Source: Sphingobium sp. D43FB
GTDB lineage: Bacteria; Pseudomonadota; Alphaproteobacteria; Sphingomonadales; Sphingomonadaceae
NCBI RefSeq assembly: GCF_002312805.1
Contig: NZ_NMUA01000009.1
Location: 62,001 to 126,000, forward strand
Reading direction: 5' to 3'
DNA: 64,000 nt
The notes beneath the pieces were generated by a model, which saw only the letters and a list, made by a program, of their open reading frames with translations, made no database searches and was not told the origin of the DNA. The position numbers and the translations under genes were made by a program. Positions 59,348 to 64,000 of this stretch are shown here, piece by piece; position 1 is the first letter of the stretch, and every line of letters begins with the position of its first letter.

Positions 59348-60571
59348 ATGCGAATGCTCTACAGCGGTTATCAGGCCTGGAACGACATGTTGGCGCCAGC
59401 GCGCTTTGGCGCGCAAATTGCGCTTGGCATGCGAGACAGAATGGGACCGATGGCGCAATGGGCGATGCCCCGCCGCCTGTTCGCGCTGATGGATGTGTTC
59501 CAGGGCGCCAAGCTCACGCACAAACGCCCCGCCTATGATATTGGCACTGTTACCAGCGGCAATGCGCAGGTGAGCGTTCGTGAAGAAGTAGCTCTGGACC
59601 TGCCGTTCGGCGACCTGCTGCACTTCGTCAAGGACGAAGTCGATGCGGCCCAGCCCAAGGTGCTGGTAGTCGCGCCCATGTCCGGCCATTTCTCCACCCT
59701 GTTGCGCAGCACGGTCGAAACCCTGCTGCGCGATCATGATGTCTATATCACAGACTGGAAGAACGCTCGTGACGTGCCGCTGTCCGCAGGCCGCTTCGGG
59801 TTCGAGGATTATGTCGACTATGTGATCCAGTTCTTCCAGCATATGGGGCCGGGCGCGCATATGGTGTCGGTATGCCAGCCCTGCGTTCCGGCGCTCGCCG
59901 CCGTGGCGTTGATGGCGGAAGACAAGGATGCGGCGACGCCCCGGTCGATGACGCTGATGGGCGGGCCGATCGATCCCAACGCCGCGCCGACGGCGGTCAA
60001 TGATCTGGCCAATGAAAAGCCGATCGAATGGTTCGAGAAGAATCTGATTTCGGTCGTGCCGTTCCGCTATGCGGGGCACGGGCGCGAAGTCTATCCCGGC
60101 TTCATCCAGCTTGCCGCCTTCATGGCGATGAACATGGAACGCCATGGCGCGCAGCATCGCGAACTCTATCAGCTATTGGCCGACGGCAAGACGGTCGAAG
60201 CCGACAAGATCAAGAATTTCTACGAAGAATATTTCGCAGTTCTCGACATGACCCGCGAATTTTACATCGAAACCGTCGATCTGGTGTTCCAGAAGGCCTC
60301 GCTTGCCAAGGGCGAGTTGATGCACCGGGGCCGCCTGGTCAAGCCAGGCGCCATTCGCCATACCGCTTTGCTGACAGTAGAGGGCGAACGGGATGATGTC
60401 TGCGCCGTGGGGCAGACATCGGCAGCCCATGGTCTATGCACCGGTCTGCGACCGCACTTGAAGCGTCACCATCTCCAACCGGGCGTTGGCCATTATGGCG
60501 TCTTTTCCGGCAGTAAATGGGAAAGCCAGGTCTATCCTCAGGTGCGCAACATGATCCTGGCGATGAACTGA
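59348..60571 (+). CDS. phaZ: Intracellular polyhydroxyalkanoate depolymerase
   Basis: 407-residue alpha/beta hydrolase that degrades native polyhydroxybutyrate granules. The family start MLYSGYQAWNDMLAPAR, the segment ITDWKNARDVPLSAGRFGFEDYVDY and the nucleophile box VSVCQPCVPAL (Cys near residue 174 in place of lipase Ser) are diagnostic for the PhaZ1 type. The late DDVCAVGQT and HYGVFSGS segments give the Asp and His. ATG 59348 follows AAGG. It implies that the cell stores PHA, although no synthase is in the window. Confidence 0.94.
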   Translation: MRMLYSGYQAWNDMLAPARFGAQIALGMRDRMGPMAQWAMPRRLFALMDVFQGAKLTHKRPAYDIGTVTSGNAQVSVREEVALDLPFGDLLHFVKDEVDAAQPKVLVVAPMSGHFSTLLRSTVETLLRDHDVYITDWKNARDVPLSAGRFGFEDYVDYVIQFFQHMGPGAHMVSVCQPCVPALAAVALMAEDKDAATPRSMTLMGGPIDPNAAPTAVNDLANEKPIEWFEKNLISVVPFRYAGHGREVYPGFIQLAAFMAMNMERHGAQHRELYQLLADGKTVEADKIKNFYEEYFAVLDMTREFYIETVDLVFQKASLAKGELMHRGRLVKPGAIRHTALLTVEGERDDVCAVGQTSAAHGLCTGLRPHLKRHHLQPGVGHYGVFSGSKWESQVYPQVRNMILAMN

Positions 60572-60581
60572 TCGCGATCAG

Positions 60582-60615
60582 GCAGCCGCCGATCCGCATG
60601 GGATCGGTCGGCTGC
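60582..60615. terminator. Hairpin between convergent phaZ and hslU
   Basis: GCAGCCG-CCGATCC and GGATCGG-T-CGGCTGC form a long stem with one bulged base and a 5-base loop. No T-tract follows, so it could be a bidirectional barrier rather than a classical terminator. Confidence 0.5.
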
Positions 60616-60622
60616 CGATCGA

Positions 60623-61924
60623 TCACAGGACGTAGCGGCTAAGGTCGGTGTCGCGCGCAATCGCATCCAATTGCTTTTCGACATAGGCGGCATCGACGAC
60701 CAGCGTCTCACCGCGCCGATCTTCTGCCTCGAAGCTCACATCCTCCAGCAGCTTTTCCATCACCGTCTGCAGGCGGCGGGCACCGATATTCTCGACCTCG
60801 CCATTCACTTCGGCCGCGATCCGCGCCACCGCGCGGATGCCTTCGGGCGTCAGGTCGATGGTCACGCCCTCGGTCGCCAGCAGCGCGCGATATTGCGCCA
60901 CCAGGCTCGCCTTGGTGTCAGACAGGATCGCGACGAAATCCTCCTCGGTCAGCGCCTGCAACTCGACCCGGATCGGCAAGCGCCCCTGCAATTCGGGCAG
61001 CAGATCGCTGGGCTTTGCAACATGAAACGCGCCCGACGCGATGAACAAAATATGGTCGGTCTTGAGCGGGCCATATTTGGTCGCGACCGTCGTGCCCTCG
61101 ATCAGCGGCAACAGGTCGCGCTGCACGCCTTCGCGGCTGACCGATCCGCCACGCACATCGCTGACCGCGATCTTGTCGATCTCGTCCAGGAAAACGATGC
61201 CATTCTGCTCGGCGCTGGTGATGGCGACGCGCGCGACATCATCCTGGTCGAGGCGCTTGTCCTGCTCCTCTTCGACCAACTTGTCCCAGGCATCGGCCAC
61301 ACGCAGCTTGCGGCGCTTCTTCTGATTCTGGCCTAGAGCCTTGGACATCATGTCGGACAGGTTGATCATGCCGATCTGACCGCCCATGCCGGGAATATCC
61401 ATTGGCATCGACGGGCTGTCGGCGATTTCCACCTCGACCTCGACATCGTTCATTTGATGCTGCTCGATCCGCTGGCGGAAGGACAGGCGGGTCGCCTCGC
61501 TCGCTTCCTTGCCCGTAAGCGCGTCGAGCAGGCGATTCATCGCCGCCTCCGACGCCGCTTCGCGCACCGCTTCGCGGCGGCGGTCCTTCTCCAGTCGGAC
61601 CGCTTCCTCGACCAAGTCGCGCACGATCTGTTCGACGTCGCGGCCGACATAGCCGACCTCGGTGAACTTGGTGGCCTCGACCTTCACGAAGGGCGCATCA
61701 GCCAGCTTTGCCAGGCGGCGGCTGATCTCGGTCTTGCCGCACCCCGTCGGCCCGATCATCAGGATGTTTTTGGGCGTCACCTCGTCGCGCAGATCGTCGG
61801 GCAGATGCTGCCGCCGCCAGCGATTGCGCAGCGCGACAGCGACAGCGCGCTTGGCATCCTTCTGGCCGATAATATGCGCGTCAAGCGCCGCGACGATGGC
61901 TTTGGGGGTCAGATTGTCGTTCAT
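60623..61924 (-). CDS. hslU: ATPase subunit of the HslUV protease
   Basis: AAA+ unfoldase that feeds proteins to HslV. The 433-residue protein has [10 protein letters not shown] (Walker A), FLDEIDKI (Walker B), the I domain in the middle (Met-rich, [11 protein letters not shown]), the pore-type segment near [12 protein letters not shown], and the C-terminal tail ending RYVL that docks into HslV. It lies downstream of hslV but is separated from it by a 160-base region with a palindromic repeat. Confidence 0.97.
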   Translation of the reverse strand: MNDNLTPKAIVAALDAHIIGQKDAKRAVAVALRNRWRRQHLPDDLRDEVTPKNILMIGPTGCGKTEISRRLAKLADAPFVKVEATKFTEVGYVGRDVEQIVRDLVEEAVRLEKDRRREAVREAASEAAMNRLLDALTGKEASEATRLSFRQRIEQHQMNDVEVEVEIADSPSMPMDIPGMGGQIGMINLSDMMSKALGQNQKKRRKLRVADAWDKLVEEEQDKRLDQDDVARVAITSAEQNGIVFLDEIDKIAVSDVRGGSVSREGVQRDLLPLIEGTTVATKYGPLKTDHILFIASGAFHVAKPSDLLPELQGRLPIRVELQALTEEDFVAILSDTKASLVAQYRALLATEGVTIDLTPEGIRAVARIAAEVNGEVENIGARRLQTVMEKLLEDVSFEAEDRRGETLVVDAAYVEKQLDAIARDTDLSRYVL

Positions 61925-61946
61925 CTCTATGTCGATCTCTTCTTTT

Positions 61947-62076
61947 CCTCTCCCGCTTTCGCGGGAGAGGCTACGGAGACTTGATCGCGAAGCGATCTAG
62001 GCGAAGTCGGTGAGGTCTTATCCTTGCAATCAAGAAAGACCCTCACCCATCCCTCTCCCGCGAAGACGGGAGAGGG
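61947..62076. repeat. Palindromic repeat, family D, between hslV and hslU
   Basis: Two hairpins, CCTCTCCCGC-TTTC-GCGGGAGAGG (61947-61970) and CCCTCTCCCGCGAAGACGGG with AGAGGG (62051-62076), enclose about 80 bases. It is distinct from the other three repeat types of this window. Confidence 0.85.
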
Positions 62077-62086
62077 TTGGGAAATG

Positions 62087-62653
62087 TCAGGCGGCGCTAT
62101 CCAGCGTCTCGATGGTCAGTTGATCATTGGTATAGACGCAAATGTCCGCCGCCACGCCCATGGCCTTGCGCGCCAAGGCTTCGGCATCCGCCTCATAATC
62201 CATCAGCGCCCGCGCCGCGGCCAAAGCGAAATTGCCGCCCGATCCAATCGCCGCAACCCCGTTCAGCGGCTCCAGCACGTCGCCATTGCCGGTCAGGATC
62301 AGCGTCACATCCTTATCCGCGACGATCATCATCGCTTCCAGATTGCGCAGATATTTGTCGGTGCGCCAGTCCTTGGCCAGTTCGACGGCCGAGCGCATCA
62401 GTTGCCCATTGTGCCGCTCCAGCTTGGCCTCCAGCCGCTCGAACAAGGTGAAGGCGTCCGCCGTCGCGCCGGCAAAGCCGCCAATGACGGAGCCGTCATG
62501 CAGGCGGCGCACCTTGCGCGCATTGGGCTTCATGACGGTCTGGCCCATCGACACCTGGCCATCGCCAGCGACGACGACTTTGCCATTTTTGCGGACGGAC
62601 ATGATGGTGGTGCCATGCCAGACCGGCATGGCGCTGCGATGTTGGTCGTTCAT
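62087..62653 (-). CDS. hslV: Peptidase subunit of the HslUV protease
   Basis: Threonine protease of 188 residues that forms a dodecamer with HslU. The maturation site is WHGTTIMSV; cleavage exposes the Thr nucleophile (about residue 15). [12 protein letters not shown] and GFAGATADA are typical. I chose ATG 62653 ([14 protein letters not shown]). The stop is followed by 10 bases and then the family D repeat in front of hslU. Confidence 0.96.
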   Translation of the reverse strand: MNDQHRSAMPVWHGTTIMSVRKNGKVVVAGDGQVSMGQTVMKPNARKVRRLHDGSVIGGFAGATADAFTLFERLEAKLERHNGQLMRSAVELAKDWRTDKYLRNLEAMMIVADKDVTLILTGNGDVLEPLNGVAAIGSGGNFALAAARALMDYEADAEALARKAMGVAADICVYTNDQLTIETLDSAA

Positions 62654-62768
62654 GGGCGGCATATGGGAGGGGAGTGCGTCCGGTGCAAGCGGGTGCCTGC
62701 GCCACGTCGAGCCGTGGCATTCGCAAGACAATATTATGACAAATAGTGTCGGAACCAATGTCGGTTAA

Positions 62769-62797
62769 TTGACATTGTGCAGCGCAGCATCAACTAT
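62769..62797 (+). promoter_or_regulatory. Possible housekeeping promoter for the 62-residue gene
   Basis: TTGACA (62769-62774), 17-base spacer, AACTAT (62792-62797), 28 bases before the ATG at 62826. Confidence 0.45.
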
Positions 62798-62825
62798 CGA
62801 CGCCTAACAAGAAGGTAGGACTCGC

Positions 62826-63014
62826 ATGTCTCTCAAGGCCATGGCCCAGGAAAAAGTCGAGCGCGCGGGCATTTCCAACTATAGCTTTGACCGCGATACG
62901 CTGGTCATGTGCGGTGTCCGCTATACGCTCGAAGCCTGCACCTGCGGCGAGCCGGACTGCGACGGCGTGCGCCTGCGCAAGGCCATGCCCATGATTGCGC
63001 GTATCCTGCAATAA
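62826..63014 (+). CDS. Conserved-looking 62-residue protein with a Cys cluster
   Basis: Starts at ATG 62826 after AAGGTAGG. It has one Cys in VMCGVRY and three in EACTCGEPDCDGV, which could bind a metal; no signal peptide or membrane helix is present. Codon use is gene-like, and a promoter match lies upstream. I do not recognise its family. Confidence 0.8.
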   Translation: MSLKAMAQEKVERAGISNYSFDRDTLVMCGVRYTLEACTCGEPDCDGVRLRKAMPMIARILQ

Positions 63015-63042
63015 GCTATAGGGAACGCTGTCGTCGGCCGTT

Positions 63043-63171
63043 TTACCGGATGGCGTCTTTACCCGCGGTGCCGACCGACTCGATGTCGCGCCCGACGCCT
63101 TGCACCGTGTTGCAGGCCGATAGGGCCAGCAGCAGTCCGCTGATCATCAGGCAAAATGCGGGGCGCATCAT
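63043..63171 (-). CDS. Entericidin-family small lipoprotein
   Basis: 42 residues: a signal peptide with lipobox LSAC (Cys about 20) and the entericidin tail NTVQGVGRDIESVGTAGKDAI. Members are small envelope lipoproteins; entericidin B is stress-induced in enterobacteria. GGAG lies 7 bases before the first of two ATGs. No EcfG-type promoter is visible in front of it. Confidence 0.9.
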   Translation of the reverse strand: MMRPAFCLMISGLLLALSACNTVQGVGRDIESVGTAGKDAIR

Positions 63172-63308
63172 CTCATCACTCCAATTGCGTTGTCGCGATC
63201 CTCTATAGCCGAATGGCGATGGCGGGAAGAGCGATTCCGCGCGCTCCATTCCGGCCCCCGCTTGACAGGACCAGCCGGCAATGCCAATGGCCGCTTCCTC
63301 CTTATAGG

Positions 63309-63383
63309 GGGCGCGTAGCTCAGTGGTAGAGCACACCCTTCACACGGGTGGGGTCGCAGGTTCAATCCCTGCCGCGCCCACCA
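63309..63383 (+). tRNA. tRNA-Val(CAC)
   Basis: 75 bases with acceptor stem GGGCGCG/CGCGCCC, D-arm GCTCAGTGGTAGAGC, anticodon loop TTCACAC between CACCC and GGGTG (anticodon CAC), T-arm GCAGGTTCAATCCCTGC and encoded CCA. It reads GUG codons. Confidence 0.97.
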
Positions 63384-63498
63384 TGGCTTATCCGCCACGA
63401 CAGGACAGATTATTTCCCGGCATTGATCTTTTGATACGCGGCTTTAATCCTGCGGTCCTGATCCGGCGCGTGCGCGCGTCGAGCCCGAAAGGATGTCG

Positions 63499-64000
63499 AT
63501 GCCCTCTTCTTTGAAAGCCAGCGCGGCGCTTGGCGCTTTGTTGGTGAGTTCCGCTGTTGCCGTGCAGGCGCAGGAAAAGCTGACGCTGGAACGTGTGTTC
63601 GCCAGCCCCGATCTGGCCGGGCCACAACCGCGCGCGCTGACATTGTCGCCCGATGGGACGCTGGTCACCTTGCTCAAGCCCCGCGCGGATGAAAAGGAGC
63701 GGCTCGATCTGTGGGCGATCGACACCGCCACGGGCGCGGAACGGATGCTGGTCGATTCGAAAAAGACCGGAAGCGGCGCGGCGCTAAGCGAAGCGGAAAA
63801 GATGCAGCGCGAGCGGGATCGCAGCGTCGCGGGCAGCACCGGCATCACCAGCTATGACTGGTCGTCCGATGGCAAGACCATCCTCGTGCCGGTGGATGGC
63901 GACCTCTATCTCGCCGCGCTGGATGGCAAGGTCACGCGACTGACCGACACACCCGATGGCGAATTGAACGGCGTGGTCAGTCCCAAGGGCCGCTTCGTGT
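63499..64000 (+). CDS. Secreted S9-family peptidase (dipeptidyl peptidase IV-like), 3' end cut by window
   Basis: First 167 residues of a longer protein. A signal peptide (LGALLVSSAVAVQAQ, about 10-25) is followed by the start of a DPP-IV-type beta-propeller (LTLERVFASPDLAGPQPRAL, then repeated SPDG, DWSSDGK and SPKGR blades). The Ser protease domain lies beyond 64000. AAAGG 6 bases upstream favours ATG 63499 over the ATG at 63493. It lies downstream of tRNA-Val. Confidence 0.87.
   Translation, partial: MPSSLKASAALGALLVSSAVAVQAQEKLTLERVFASPDLAGPQPRALTLSPDGTLVTLLKPRADEKERLDLWAIDTATGAERMLVDSKKTGSGAALSEAEKMQRERDRSVAGSTGITSYDWSSDGKTILVPVDGDLYLAALDGKVTRLTDTPDGELNGVVSPKGRFV

Noticed and set aside
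62751..62775. EcfG-type promoter near hslV and the 62-residue gene
   Set aside because: GGAAC is present, but no CGTT follows at 16-17 bases; the spacing that fits gives ACAT.

Overview
The window is a 64 kb piece of an alphaproteobacterial chromosome, most likely from a sphingomonad (Sphingobium/Sphingomonas-like). The evidence is high GC (mid-60s by eye), a complete PhyP-NepR-PhyR-EcfG general stress response locus, a PrsK-PrsR-PrsT regulatory set of the XrtA/PEP-CTERM type, and palindromic repeats with the arm CCTTCGACAAGCTCAG that are common in this family. I see no prophage, insertion sequence, integrase or CRISPR array. Gene content is mostly core, with a few accessory or regulatory islands.

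Layout. 1-9.9 kb: housekeeping genes (sppA cut by the left edge, gpmA, purE-purK-folA, ribF, ileS, lspA, a BamF/DUF3035-type lipoprotein). 9.9-15.0 kb: a minus-strand run (iscU-like, kefB-like antiporter, DUF423, zur/fur-like, dxs). 15.1-16.7 kb: a YaiI-family protein and a BaiN/HI0933-type flavoprotein. 16.8-28.0 kb: a short-chain carboxylate locus (propionyl-CoA synthetase, MHS-type transporter, DcaP-like porin, acetyl-CoA synthetase) with a CrbR-like response regulator and a CrbS-like transporter-kinase hybrid. 28.1-31.1 kb: a membrane GGDEF-EAL protein facing a DSF-synthase (RpfF)-like crotonase. 31.3-32.6 kb: a small ORF and tgt. 32.6-36.8 kb: the general stress response locus, with two small membrane proteins behind EcfG-type promoters. 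37.0-43.8 kb: a polyprenyl glycosylphosphotransferase and prsK-prsR-prsT. 43.9-53.6 kb: GntR and nitroreductase genes, a peptide transporter, two tandem secreted amidohydrolases, an SH3 protein, a glycerate/glyoxylate reductase-type enzyme, two small stress proteins and a DUF885 peptidase. 53.6-64.0 kb: acnA, M28 peptidase, GST, PHA depolymerase, hslVU, small proteins, tRNA-Val and the start of an S9 peptidase.

Themes. Carbon and storage metabolism is well represented: acetate and propionate are imported and activated next to what looks like an acetate-switch two-component pair, with aconitase and an intracellular polyhydroxyalkanoate depolymerase further on. The stress circuit is unusually readable. 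Three GGAAC-N16/17-CGTT promoters are visible: one in front of a 43-residue membrane protein and ecfG, one in front of an 83-residue membrane protein, and one 15 kb away in front of DUF1328. The PhyR-facing kinase homologue lacks the ATP-binding residues expected of a kinase, as reported for PhyP.

The most unusual sequence features are the palindromic repeats. Besides lying between genes, one sits in frame inside the editing domain of ileS, next to a low-GC patch. Another sits in frame between the start codon and the signal peptide of an amidohydrolase that has also lost its HxH metal site. One copy forms the apparent ileS terminator, and one separates hslV from hslU.
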